Assembly: GCA_014379595.1 (NCBI GenBank)
Contig: JACMLM010000058.1
Location: 1-64,000 of the forward strand
DNA from: Anaerolineales bacterium
Lineage (GTDB): Bacteria > Chloroflexota > Anaerolineae > Anaerolineales > Villigracilaceae
Length of the DNA: 64,000 nucleotides
Direction of reading: 5' to 3'
Within the stretch, counting starts at the first letter, position 1. Each line of letters begins with the position of its first letter. The translations under genes and the position numbers were made by a program. Shown in pieces: positions 16,879 to 26,900 of the stretch. Below the pieces are notes generated by a model. That model did no database searches. It had not been told where the DNA came from and worked only from the letters and a program-made list of their open reading frames with translations.

Positions 16879-18570
16879 ATGCCTAAATCCAAATGGACTG
16901 GAAAGAGTCTGAACAAGCGATATCTTATTGATGAAATGTTAGGACAGGGCGGTATGTCCGCGGTTTTTAAAGCCACCGATCCCAACCTGAAGCGTGTTGT
17001 GGCCGTAAAGATGATCCACTCACACCTGTCAAACAATCCAGATTTCGTCAAGAGATTTGAGGAGGAGGCTGCGGCAGTCGCTCAATTACGCCATCCAGGA
17101 ATCATCCAAGTATATGACTTCAGTCAGGATGACGATATCTATTACATGGTGCTGGAGTTCGTGCCAGGCGAGACGATCCAGGACCACCTCAAAAGGCTCA
17201 ACACAAACGGACGCCGACTTTCGGCTGCGAAGGCCATTGAATACATGGCAAATATCTGCGACGCAGTAGATTACGCTCACCAGCGCGGAATGATACATCG
17301 CGATATTAAACCGGCCAACCTGATGCTCAATACCCTGGGCCAGGTCATCCTGATGGATTTTGGAATCGCGAAGATCGTTGGCGGTCAGTCCCATACAGCC
17401 ACAGGCGCCGTGATAGGGACTGCCATGTACATGTCACCTGAACAGATTAAAGGCGAACGCCCTGATCGGCGGAGCGATATTTATTCCCTGGGTGTAACAC
17501 TGTTTGAGATGGTCAGCGGCCGGCCGCCGTTCGAAGCCGATTCGGCTATGACACTCATGATGATGCATATCAACGACCCGGTGCCAAACCTGAAGAGTCT
17601 TAACCCAGATGTGCCAGATGAGCTAATGATTGTTATTAATAAAGCGCTCGCCAAGGATCCAAATGATCGCTACCAGACCGCCGCACAAATGGCTGCCGCA
17701 CTGCGAAATGTTTTAGGGCTGGCCCAGTCGGGTGCTTCTCGCGATATCCCTGCAGCGGATGCAACGATGATGGAAAAATCACCGCTGTCTTTTGCAGGCC
17801 CCGCAGCTACGATGTACGAGCCGTCAGTCGAAGCAAAAGGAACTGTTGTGGAGAGCGGTCCGCTTCCAACACCATATGGAACTGTAGTAGAGAGCAATCC
17901 GCTTCAAACACCATATGGGGCGAGTTCAGGAGGTGGGACTGGTGTGCGAGGAACATCAATTGAAGGTTCAGCGGTAAGACCAAATACTACGGGAGCTGTC
18001 GCACCCCCTAAAAAACGCGCGCTGGCATTGCCGCTTATTATTGGTGGACTACTTGGCGTGGGATGTCTGATCTTCGGTGGGATATTCCTCGTCAGCAACC
18101 TTTTAGGCAACGAACCCAATTCCCCAACTGCACAACCGGTTATTCCAGTTGTTATTAATACGGATGGTCCCACGGCGACTTTTGCTGCTGAGGCAACTTT
18201 AGCAGTTGCTACTGAAATCCCAACTGAAACAGCGATCCCACTCAGCCCAACACCAGATACACCGTATGTTGTCATATCGGGTATTCGGCTGGAAAATGCC
18301 GTTTATGTTGTTGATTATGATGTTAACAATTTCCCAGATGCTTCAAACTTACATGTTCATATATTCTTCAATAATATCCCCCCGGAGCAGGCAGGCTCAC
18401 CGGGCTCCGGCCCGTGGAAGTTAACTTGGGGATCATATGGAGACCCACCTTTTACACAGTATATTGTGTCAAGCCGGCCACCAGATGCAACACAAATGTG
18501 TGCGCTCGTTGCCAATCCCAACCACTCGATCCAACTTAACAGTGGAAATTGTGTGGATTTACCTCAATAA
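16879..18570 (+). CDS. Membrane Ser/Thr protein kinase (PknB-like kinase domain)
   Basis: Residues 10-275 are a complete Hanks kinase: glycine loop GQGGMSAVF, VAVKMI lysine, HRDIKPANLM catalytic loop, DFGIAK metal motif and MSPEQIKG activation-segment end. A Thr-rich juxtamembrane stretch (residues about 290-370) repeats GTVVES and similar sites, possible autophosphorylation targets and FHA ligands. One membrane helix lies at about 383-405. The outer 155 residues are not PASTA repeats: a Pro/Thr linker and an unknown beta-rich domain (VVISGIRLENAVYVVDYD). An AGGAGAAAG ribosome site precedes the ATG. Context makes the triple-FHA transporter the likeliest substrate or reader. Confidence 0.92.
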   Translation: MPKSKWTGKSLNKRYLIDEMLGQGGMSAVFKATDPNLKRVVAVKMIHSHLSNNPDFVKRFEEEAAAVAQLRHPGIIQVYDFSQDDDIYYMVLEFVPGETIQDHLKRLNTNGRRLSAAKAIEYMANICDAVDYAHQRGMIHRDIKPANLMLNTLGQVILMDFGIAKIVGGQSHTATGAVIGTAMYMSPEQIKGERPDRRSDIYSLGVTLFEMVSGRPPFEADSAMTLMMMHINDPVPNLKSLNPDVPDELMIVINKALAKDPNDRYQTAAQMAAALRNVLGLAQSGASRDIPAADATMMEKSPLSFAGPAATMYEPSVEAKGTVVESGPLPTPYGTVVESNPLQTPYGASSGGGTGVRGTSIEGSAVRPNTTGAVAPPKKRALALPLIIGGLLGVGCLIFGGIFLVSNLLGNEPNSPTAQPVIPVVINTDGPTATFAAEATLAVATEIPTETAIPLSPTPDTPYVVISGIRLENAVYVVDYDVNNFPDASNLHVHIFFNNIPPEQAGSPGSGPWKLTWGSYGDPPFTQYIVSSRPPDATQMCALVANPNHSIQLNSGNCVDLPQ

Positions 18571-18675
18571 CCCATGTTTTCATATTCGTCTTTGCTGGTC
18601 ACAACAACAAAAAGAATCCCTTAAGTCGTAAAAATGCGACGATGAAATCCACATAGATAAGCGTATACTAAGATT

Positions 18676-18715
18676 GCGAGACTAGGTAAAACACTATATG
18701 CCTAGTCTCGCTTTT
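18676..18715 (+). terminator. Rho-independent terminator after the kinase
   Basis: Perfect 11-bp arms (GCGAGACTAGG / CCTAGTCTCGC) with a 14-nt loop are followed by TTTT. It ends the FHA-ABC, lipoprotein and kinase transcript. Confidence 0.85.
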
Positions 18716-18824
18716 AATTAGAAGATCTTATTCCATTAGTTCAACAATTATCCATGGTAAGCAAATATGGTAATGTGGCGATTTCCTAGGTAAATTATAT
18801 TGGCGTCGTGGACAACATGCGGCG

Positions 18825-18950
18825 ATGAGTCAACTACAATTGTCTACGCGCGCCCATCACCGCATTTTGAAATTCTTACGCACGATTGCAGATTTAGCTG
18901 GAAGTGAAGAAATACAATCTCCGCATTTGGCAGAGGCTTTACAATATTGA
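18825..18950 (+). pseudogene. comM: C-terminal fragment of a ComM/YifB Mg-chelatase-like protein
   Basis: In the frame ending at 18950 the peptide [20 protein letters not shown], then [21 protein letters not shown], matches the last roughly 40 residues of ComM-type AAA+ proteins (MNLSARAYHR...RTIADLAG...HLAEALQYR). Everything upstream of about residue AAM is missing. ComM normally has about 500 residues, so this is a leftover end. The rest of the 18716-19094 gap shows no other gene; the region may be an old recombination joint inside the island. Confidence 0.7.
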
Positions 18951-19094
18951 CCCAAGTTGATAATAGGATAAGAGAACATTTATAAGTTGAAGAACATTTG
19001 CATAAAGTATTAAAAATTTTGGTACATTCGAAATGCTAATTAGTAATTTATGCTGGTTAGCCAGAGTAGTTCTCAATCATCGGAGGATACAAAG

Positions 19095-20330
19095 ATGGCC
19101 GTGAAGACAGAACGAGTAGTAGTAACGGGAATGGGTGTTGCTAGTCCGTTGGGTTGCGATTTGACGGAATTCTGGCAGAGCTTGCTGGCAGGACGATCTG
19201 GGGTGAGATCATTGGAGGGGACTATTTTTTCCGGCCTACGATCCAATATTGGCGCCATGGTCTGGAGCTACGACGAGAATCGATATTTTGAAAGTAAAGA
19301 AGTAAGGCGCCTGAGCCGTTCATCCCAATTAGGGTTGGTTGCCGCAAAGCAGGCCGTTTCGGATGCAAAATTAGTCGAAGATAAAGTTGATCCTTTAGAT
19401 ATAGGGGTATTAGTTGGCAGTTGTATCGGTGGTTACACTGCCGCAGAGCCGTTCATTAAAAGCCATTATGAGCACGTGCGCGTGAGCCCGTTTACCATTC
19501 CGATTTCGATGAACATCGCGCCGGGATCAAATATCTCCATCAAATATGGATTTCAGGGGCCGTTACTAAATGTGGAAGCAGCCTGTGCAACGGCGGCGCA
19601 TTCCATTGGATACGCCTATAATATGATCCGCAGTGGGAACCTACGAGCCGCGGTTGCTGGAGCCACTGACTCCGCTTTTTCTCCGACGGTAGTGGCGGCT
19701 TGGGCAGCCATGCATGCCATTTCAAGCCGGGAAGATTCCCCAGCGGAGGCCTGTCGGCCATTTAGTGCTGACCGGGATGGGCTCGTCCTGGCTGAAGGAG
19801 CAGGTGTACTGATCATGGAAGCGGAAAGCCATGCGCTGCGCCGAGGTGTTCCTATTCTTGCAGAAATTAAAGGCTACGGCGCTTCCGCCGATAGCTTCCA
19901 TTTGACTCAACCCACTCAACGTGGACCTGTAAGTGCTATGCACCGGGCACTGGCAGATGCGGAAATGCACCCAGGTGATATTGACTACATCAATGCCCAT
20001 GCTACTGGAACAGAGTGGAATGATAAAAATGAGACCAAGGCAATTAAGGAAGTCTTTGGGCAACATGCTTACGAGATTCCGGTGGTTGGAAACAAAGCCG
20101 CTCTGGGACACTCAATCGCTGGGAGCGGAGCCCTAGAGTTGATCGGCTGTATTCTCTCCTTACGTGACCAGATCGTACCGCCGACGATCAACTACAAAGT
20201 GCCAGACCCGGAGTGTGACCTGGATTACGTTACTGATGGCAAACGAAGTAGGAGATTGCGTAATGTGATGAGCAATTCATTTGCGTTCGGGGGCAGTAAT
20301 GCGGTATTGATCGTGGGGAAGTACGCATAA
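19095..20330 (+). CDS. FabF-like beta-ketoacyl-ACP synthase of the island
   Basis: Condenses an acyl chain with malonyl-ACP. The 411-residue protein has a full active site: Cys in AACATAAHS, and His residues in NAHATGTEWND and NKAALGHSIAGSGALE. The C-terminal FAFGGSNAVLIVG block is present. It differs from the housekeeping FabF at 40737 (NAHATGTEWND versus NAHGTSTYLND), so it is not a recent copy. I chose 19095 (MAVKTERVVV) over the frame opening at 19050 because GGAGG lies 9 nt upstream. Placed in the biosynthetic cluster, it may tailor the fatty acyl starter for the megasynthase. Confidence 0.87.
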   Translation: MAVKTERVVVTGMGVASPLGCDLTEFWQSLLAGRSGVRSLEGTIFSGLRSNIGAMVWSYDENRYFESKEVRRLSRSSQLGLVAAKQAVSDAKLVEDKVDPLDIGVLVGSCIGGYTAAEPFIKSHYEHVRVSPFTIPISMNIAPGSNISIKYGFQGPLLNVEAACATAAHSIGYAYNMIRSGNLRAAVAGATDSAFSPTVVAAWAAMHAISSREDSPAEACRPFSADRDGLVLAEGAGVLIMEAESHALRRGVPILAEIKGYGASADSFHLTQPTQRGPVSAMHRALADAEMHPGDIDYINAHATGTEWNDKNETKAIKEVFGQHAYEIPVVGNKAALGHSIAGSGALELIGCILSLRDQIVPPTINYKVPDPECDLDYVTDGKRSRRLRNVMSNSFAFGGSNAVLIVGKYA

Positions 20331-20349
20331 TGGTTCTCTCTTCTCGCAA

Positions 20350-20949
20350 TTACTTTTCAAGGAAATATATCGCGCGTTTGATTATCGCGCCGGAATTTTT
20401 ATACTCACGCTTCAATAATTTAAAACCTAATTCACTAAAAAGAGTTTGCCACTCCTCATCGCGTTTGTTCGAATGTGGCTGATCGTAAAACTCCAGGTTC
20501 ATAAGATTGTCCAGGGTAGCGGTCAAATATTTGTGAGCAGGCGAGGTAATAATATCTTCAAACACGAGAATTTTTCTTGATACCCTTTTTGCTTCAATTA
20601 ATAATTCTGTCGGATTAGGGCAATGGTGTAAAACAAAAAGTATTAAAGAAATATCAAATTGATCGTCTTTAAAAGGCATTTTGAGCCCATCGTATATTGT
20701 GGGTGATATAGAATCGACAATGCTATAGTCCTGAATATCTAATGGAACGACCCTTAGATTTTGTTCTTCTAATATTTCAGGCACAGTGCAACTGGCCGGT
20801 CCAATGTCCAGAATAATCTCACCTTTACTCAAATATGGAGAAATGCTCTTGGCAATTCCCTTTGCCCTGGATCTTAATAATTGATAAACAAGATATTTAG
20901 GAATACGATAACTATATAAGAGCTCAAGAAATTTATTATCGTTTTTCAC
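20350..20949 (-). CDS. Class I SAM-dependent methyltransferase
   Basis: A small 199-residue enzyme of the Methyltransf_11 type. The SAM-binding motif I is ILDIGPASCTV (about residues 41-51), followed by VVPLDIQD (acidic ribose-binding loop) and the post-I motif DQFDISLILFVLHHCPNP. The usual glycine-rich GxGxG is replaced by DIGPASC, a known variant. It is transcribed against the ketosynthase and away from the glycosyltransferase. Within the cluster it is likely a tailoring O-, N- or C-methyltransferase. Its DNA is AT-richer than the megasynthase. Confidence 0.8.
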   Translation of the reverse strand: MKNDNKFLELLYSYRIPKYLVYQLLRSRAKGIAKSISPYLSKGEIILDIGPASCTVPEILEEQNLRVVPLDIQDYSIVDSISPTIYDGLKMPFKDDQFDISLILFVLHHCPNPTELLIEAKRVSRKILVFEDIITSPAHKYLTATLDNLMNLEFYDQPHSNKRDEEWQTLFSELGFKLLKREYKNSGAIIKRAIYFLEK

Positions 20950-21123
20950 TAGTGCAATACTCCTTGTTAAGTTTCTTCACATGGCGCCTATTGGGGGTAT
21001 TCCTAAAATTGAGATTAATAAATGCAGAAAATGATACATGCATGTCAAAACTCCTACTTACTTGATAATTGGAGTTGCTGCCAAGCATCTTGCACATTGA
21101 AATTTTATAGTATATTGTAGTCG

Positions 21124-22380
21124 ATGTGTATTACGATCTTGTCAATTGGCTCCCAGGGAGACATTCAACCATACCTTGCTTTGGCTGTTGGGTTAAAGAA
21201 CGCAGGATATAAAGTTAAGTTTGCCGCAAATTCAAACTTTGCCAGTTTAGCCGCTCAATATGATGTGGACTTTTTCCCCATTCAGATGGACTCTTTTGAA
21301 TTTGTCCAAAACCCCGAGGCACAATCCTGGCTTGAATCAGATTCAATCCTTAATCTTATCCTGAAGACTAATCGCGTGATCAGGCCAATGATCGTGCATA
21401 TTCTTGCAAATGTACTGGATGCCTGCCGGGGAAGTGAGCTGATCATCTATCATAGTTATGCCTTGCCTTTTGTCTATTATTTTGGAAAAGAGTTGAATAT
21501 TCGTTGCATTCCTGCAAGTTTGCATCCGATGCCCAACCGGGCACACCCGGCAATACTGTCCAATATCAGGCAGAGTCCAAGTAAATCCTTCAACCTATTA
21601 ACTCATCTGCTTGTCCATCAAATCTCCTGGCAGGTGTTTTTGCCTGTTGTTCGGAAGTTTTTGAAGGGAAAAACAAGTGTCTCGATTGTTACCCCCTATC
21701 AACAAATCCTTAAAGAACAACAGCCACTATTATGCGGATACAGTCCCACGGTATTACCCAGACCTGCCGATCTTCCTGATCAGATTACTATTACCGGGTA
21801 TTGGTTCCTGGAAGCGCCTCCTAACTGGCAACCAGATCCTGAACTGGTTACATTTTTGAACTCCGGCCAACCCCCAATTTATATAGGTTTTGGAAGTATG
21901 GGCAATGCCGCTAAAAACCTGGACACCGCAAATATCGTGCTCAAGGCTCTGGAGGAGACAGGTCAACGCGCGGTATTGGCAGCAGGTTGGAGCGGGTTGG
22001 GACTCGATTTGCAATTGCCGGGCAACATTTTTTTGCTCAAGAGCATCCCACATACATGGTTGCTTCCCCAAATGGCTGCAATCGTCCATCATGGTGGAGC
22101 GGGGACAACAGGCACAGCATTAAGCGCCGGGGTACCCAGCATCGTTATCCCACATTTCGGTGACCAATACTATTGGGGCAGGCGTGTTGCCGAACTTGGC
22201 GTTGGACCCAAACCCATATCCAGGAAAAAACTTTCGGCTGAAAATTTAACCCAGGCTATTTACATCGCTACTCATGATCGGGCGATGAAAGAAAAAGCGG
22301 CTGCCATCGGTTCACAGATTAGAGCTGAAAACGGTGTTCATCGGGCCATTCAGGTAATTAGTCAATACATCAATACTTGA
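21124..22380 (+). CDS. UGT-type glycosyltransferase (GT1, MGT family)
   Basis: Transfers a sugar from an NDP-sugar to a lipophilic acceptor. The N-terminal acceptor domain begins CITILSIGSQGDIQPYLALA, with the G-S-x-G-D-x-x-P signature of sterol, macrolide and glycopeptide glycosyltransferases. The C-terminal nucleotide-sugar domain carries PPIYIGFGSMGN and the donor-binding block beginning VHHGGAGTTGTALSAGVPS, followed by IPHFGDQYYWG. Length 418 residues is normal. Divergent from the methyltransferase and convergent with the PPTase. It probably glycosylates the product of the megasynthase. Confidence 0.87.
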   Translation: MCITILSIGSQGDIQPYLALAVGLKNAGYKVKFAANSNFASLAAQYDVDFFPIQMDSFEFVQNPEAQSWLESDSILNLILKTNRVIRPMIVHILANVLDACRGSELIIYHSYALPFVYYFGKELNIRCIPASLHPMPNRAHPAILSNIRQSPSKSFNLLTHLLVHQISWQVFLPVVRKFLKGKTSVSIVTPYQQILKEQQPLLCGYSPTVLPRPADLPDQITITGYWFLEAPPNWQPDPELVTFLNSGQPPIYIGFGSMGNAAKNLDTANIVLKALEETGQRAVLAAGWSGLGLDLQLPGNIFLLKSIPHTWLLPQMAAIVHHGGAGTTGTALSAGVPSIVIPHFGDQYYWGRRVAELGVGPKPISRKKLSAENLTQAIYIATHDRAMKEKAAAIGSQIRAENGVHRAIQVISQYINT

Positions 22381-22412
22381 AGTGACCATTCAGGGCTACC
22401 CAAAACTATCTG

Positions 22413-23180
22413 CTAATCTACACTAGTCTCGTGAATTTCTAAATTCCAATCCCATAACCTGAATTCCAAGCCTTGACCTTCAACGGCTACGGCTGATCCA
22501 TAGTGCGAATCGACATCCAAAGATAGCAGTGTCCAGCGGGCAGCGTCTTCTGGATCTGGACGGGTAGCGCGGAGGATGGCTGGTTCATTCGGCGTTAGCG
22601 AGACATCAAAACTTTCTAAAGGTAATGATAAGCCTAATCCTTGAGCTTTGATGTACGCCTCTTTACGTGTCCAACAGGTGAAAAAGGCGACTTCCCTCTG
22701 TTCAAGGGATAGTATCTGTAATTCAGCGACTTCAGACTTCGAGAAATATTGGCGGGCTATAGACTGTGATGAGATCCCTTGACGAATACGTTCCACATCC
22801 ACCCCGACTTTGCGTTTCTGAGCTACTGCAACCAAAGCAAAGTCTCTGGAGTGTGAGAGGTTGAATTCCAGTTTGTGATCGTTTAATGCAGGTTTTCCAT
22901 ATTGATTGACAGAAAAAGTTAACTCGCCAGGTTCGGAGTGGAGATAACGCGCCAGTATGCCGCGCAAGAATCCATGGGAGGCGACGAAGCGGTCTCTGTC
23001 CGCTGGAAAATGAAATCGAGCGGCGCGTTCAGCTTCGTCTGTAGAGAGAGTCGCTTCCCACATCTTCAGGGATTCATTCGGAAATTCCAAACGAGCGCGC
23101 CAGATGTCGACGTGCTGTGGCTCCAAGCTTAAAGCAGCGGGAGGATGCGACCATGCCGACATAATATTATCTTTTTGCAT
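22413..23180 (-). CDS. Sfp-type 4'-phosphopantetheinyl transferase
   Basis: Attaches phosphopantetheine from CoA to carrier domains, making ACP and PCP of the neighbouring megasynthase active. The magnesium-binding motif GVDVERIR (near residue 125) and the second motif WTRKEAYIKAQGLGL are complete, as in two-domain Sfp enzymes of about 230-250 residues. The frame overlaps the thioesterase end by 14 bp; Met7 (23162), four bases past the thioesterase stop, is the alternative start. It is the last gene of the megasynthase-thioesterase-PPTase unit. Confidence 0.92.
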   Translation of the reverse strand: MQKDNIMSAWSHPPAALSLEPQHVDIWRARLEFPNESLKMWEATLSTDEAERAARFHFPADRDRFVASHGFLRGILARYLHSEPGELTFSVNQYGKPALNDHKLEFNLSHSRDFALVAVAQKRKVGVDVERIRQGISSQSIARQYFSKSEVAELQILSLEQREVAFFTCWTRKEAYIKAQGLGLSLPLESFDVSLTPNEPAILRATRPDPEDAARWTLLSLDVDSHYGSAVAVEGQGLEFRLWDWNLEIHETSVD

Positions 23181-23943
23181 ATGATGAGGATACTATCTCA
23201 GCAGTGATGGAGGCTATGATCGCTTCTCTGTCAGTGTTGATGAAGAAGTGGTCGCCTGGAAAATATATTGTTTTGAAGTTGGTATTTGTGTGTGATGCCC
23301 AGTCTTCCAAACGATCTCGGCTTACGCGCGGATCATCCTGCCCCCCAAAAGCGATAATGGGACAGCCAAGCGGATGTTCATTGGATATGTATTGATAACT
23401 TTCGATGGCTTCAAAATCGGCGCGCAACGTGGGGAGGAGCAGTTCCATTAATTCGGAATGATTCACAACTTCAGCGGGAATACCATTGAGTTCCTGCAAC
23501 GACTTCATAAATTCAGCATCGGGCAATGTATGAATCGGTGGATGTGGATCAGGCAGTTGAGGCGCACCACAAGCGGAAACGAATAAGATATTCGGTTGAG
23601 GAAGTTTGCGTCGACGCAGATGCCGAATCAGTTCAAAAGCGACCACGCCACCCATACTATGACCAAAGAAAATAAATGGTTTATCCAATAACGGCTGGAT
23701 CGCCTCATTAATTTTTTCAACCAAAGAGAGCAGTTCTTTCATGGCAGGTTCGTTAGTGCGTGAGCCTCTTCCTGGGTAATGAGCAATCCATGTTTCCATA
23801 ATGCTGGGAAACTCGGCAGACCATTTATTGAATACCGTCGGACCACCGCCAGCATACGGAAAGAAGAACAGGCGCATCTCTGCCTTCGAATTGGGCTGAG
23901 GGCAGACGAACCATTTATTTGAATTGGATGACGCTTGATTCAC
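23167..23943 (-). CDS. Type II thioesterase
   Basis: Editing hydrolase of the GrsT/RifR type that removes wrong acyl groups from carrier domains. The alpha/beta-hydrolase begins with LFFFPYAGGGPTVFNKW, has the nucleophile elbow GHSMGG near residue 94 and the catalytic His in PGDHFFINTD near residue 232. The 258-residue length is typical. Its start overlaps the megasynthase stop by 4 bp, which indicates coupled translation and a shared function. The megasynthase ends with a reductase instead of its own thioesterase, so this is an editing, not a release, enzyme. Confidence 0.92.
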   Translation of the reverse strand: MNQASSNSNKWFVCPQPNSKAEMRLFFFPYAGGGPTVFNKWSAEFPSIMETWIAHYPGRGSRTNEPAMKELLSLVEKINEAIQPLLDKPFIFFGHSMGGVVAFELIRHLRRRKLPQPNILFVSACGAPQLPDPHPPIHTLPDAEFMKSLQELNGIPAEVVNHSELMELLLPTLRADFEAIESYQYISNEHPLGCPIIAFGGQDDPRVSRDRLEDWASHTNTNFKTIYFPGDHFFINTDREAIIASITAEIVSSSYAKR

Positions 23944-26900
23944 TTTGCGTTGGTCTCGGGTTTCTCAAGGAAATCCTGCGGAGTGAAGTATTTCATGTAT
24001 GTGGAGAACAACTGACTGTTTACTGGATGACAGACGATGCCCGTACCATTCAAGCCCGTGAGCGTGTTGGTGAGGTCAAACTCTGGCATAAAGACCTGCT
24101 TCTCTTCCACCTCTTCAAGTAACGGCAGGTAGGGTTCCCATCCGCCCGACGACATATGATTCACATGCTTGAAGAGTTCCGTGCGCCATTCGTCAAAGGA
24201 AACTTTACGGGCGCTGAAACCTTGATCCGCCATCCAGTCTGCCAGTTTGCTGAAATGAAGCGGTTCGTGGTTATCAAGATGATAAACCTTGCTCAAGTTC
24301 CCTGGATCCTTTGAGAGATGGATGATCGCGGCGCTGACAAAATCCACAGGCACGATGTTGACCATCACATCCAGATTAGGAACACTGCCAAGAAGTATGC
24401 AGGCTCGCGTCATGCTGGAGATCAGGTTGTCTGTGTTCCAAGCACCAGAGACACTATGTCCCGATACCAAACCTGGACGATAAATGGCATATGGGATTCC
24501 ACGCTCACCCGCCTGCTCAACCAACTTTTCAGCAACCCATTTACTTTGAGCGTAACCGCCGAATGGCGCGCCAATATCATCGAGATCAACATTCTCCTGG
24601 AAAATACGACCATCGTTTACGCCGCTTGAATATAAAATGGATAATGTCGAAACAAAATGAACTGGCTTTAATTTTATGTGGCTGGCAAGCCGCAGAATTT
24701 CCTGCGTGCCCAGCACGTTGGATGCTTTGTGTGCATGATACGGATAAACAAAATTGACCATTGCGCCATTGTGGTAGATCACATCTATTTCATGCGCGAG
24801 TTGTTCAAAGACTTCGTCGGTGAGTCCCAGTTGTGGTTCGCCCAGGTCGCCTAATACAGGCTTAATGCGACCCACAAACGAATCATCCCATAACAGATAG
24901 GAGTTTAAGTTGCGCTTCAAACGAAGAACGCCCTTCTCAAAATCATCCGCACGCAACAGACAATGAATTTCCGCTGAAGTTTGTTTCAACAAATCATGGA
25001 GCAGGAACGCGCCAACGAAACCGGTCGCGCCCGTGAGCAAAATATGTTTTGGTTCGTCAACATGTTCGTACACCAGATCACCCGCGGTAATGTTCGGGTC
25101 GAGTTGCGCTTCCGCGTTCAACTCTTCCAAACTCAATTGACCACTCTGAATAAAATTGCCGCGGCTTGCATAGACCACTTCGCCCTCCCCTTTCAAAGCC
25201 ACGTCAATGACCCTCGCCAGGTTGGCAACAGTCGGCTGTTCAAACAACGCGCGCAAAGGAAGTTGTGCCGCTTCGAGTTCATACTTTTCACGCAACAGAA
25301 AAACCAAACGCGTTCCCAATAATGAGTGACCGCCTAAATCAAAAAAGTTATCATGCACACCGACAACTGAATGTCCATTCTGATCTTCCAACCCTAAAAC
25401 CTGCGCGCAAATTTGTGCAAGCTCCAATTCCAATGGTGTGCGCGGCGCAATATACAAAGCCCGTAAATCAGGACGCGCCTGTGATGGTTGCGGCAATGCT
25501 TTGCGATCCACTTTTCCATTGGGGGTTAGCGGCAATGATTCTAAATTGACAAAAATGGATGGCACCATATATTCAGGAAGTTTCGTGCGCAGGAACTCGC
25601 GCAATTGACTGGCATCCGCCTCTCGCTCCGCGTCGCCTGAAGCTGGCACCACATAAGCGACCAGACTCGCATCTGACGACCTTTCCTTCCAAGCCACAAC
25701 GACAGCCTGCCGAATAGCAGGATGTCCTGCCAATGCAACTTCCACTTCTCCCGTTTCGATGCGGAAGCCGCGCACTTTCACTTGCTGATCGCTTCGTCCA
25801 AAGAATTCGATATTCCCATCTGGAAGATAGCGGGCGATGTCACCAGTTTTATAAATAACTGAGGATGAGTCAAATGGATTGGAAATGAATCGTTCAGTAG
25901 TCAATTCGGGACGGTTCAAATATCCGTGGCTGACACCATCCCCGCCAATGTATAAGTCTCCGATCACGCCAACAGGGACAGGTTGAAGATTGGAATCCAA
26001 AATATAAATCTGTGTGTTGGCAATCGGTCTGCCAATGGGAACCGTGTTGGAAACGCCCTGATTTGAAGTGACCTGATAAATCGTAGACCAGATCGTGGTC
26101 TCAGTGGGACCGTATAGATTCCATAATTGAGATCCGCGTTTGAGCAGGCCCTCTGCCAGGTCATTGGTAAGTGCTTCACCACCACATAATATTTTGAGGT
26201 CATCCTTGCCTTGCCAGCCCGCCTCAAGCAAAGACCTCCAACTGGCTGGCGTGGCTTGCATAAATGTTGCATGCGAATCAGTTAATGCTTGCGCTAGTAA
26301 AGCGCCATCAGCAGAAACCTCTGCACTCGCAATCACCACTCGCGCGCCCACTGTCAGCGGTAATAACAATTCCAGAACCGCAATATCAAATGAAAGAGTG
26401 GTGACAGCGAATAATGTATCATCCGCGTTAATTTGTAAACTCTCACGCATCGAACTCAGGAAATTGACCACCGCCTGATGATGGATCTGAACGCCTTTTG
26501 GTTTTCCAGTGGAACCCGAAGTGTAGATGATGTAGGCGAGATCATCGGGCTTGGCAGAATAAGATTTCCTTTTTCTTTTTGTCGAGGGCGATTGGTCGAG
26601 CGCATCCAAACATAATACCTGCGCTTTATTCTCTGGCATATCAGCCAGCAGACTTGTTTGTGTGAGAATAATGGATGCGCCTGAATCTTCTATCATGAAG
26701 GCAAGGCGATCTGATGGGAAGGATGGATCCAAAGGCAGATAAGCGCCACCAGCCTTGAGTACACCGAGTAGACCAATCAGCATCTCAATAGAGCGATTCA
26801 CAAAGAGACCGACAAGTGTTCCGGCTTTAACTCCTTGAGCAGTCAGAACTTTAGCCACTTGATCAGCGCGTTTGTCCAGTTCTTTATACGTCAAACTCTT

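Noticed and set aside
19050..19094. Fifteen extra residues at the start of the island ketosynthase
   Set aside because: A strong GGAGG lies right before Met at 19095, and the family begins at that position.
20950..21123. Promoter pair for the glycosyltransferase
   Set aside because: TTGCAC and TATAGT/TATATT are present but spacing is 10 or 15 nt, too short for a confident call.
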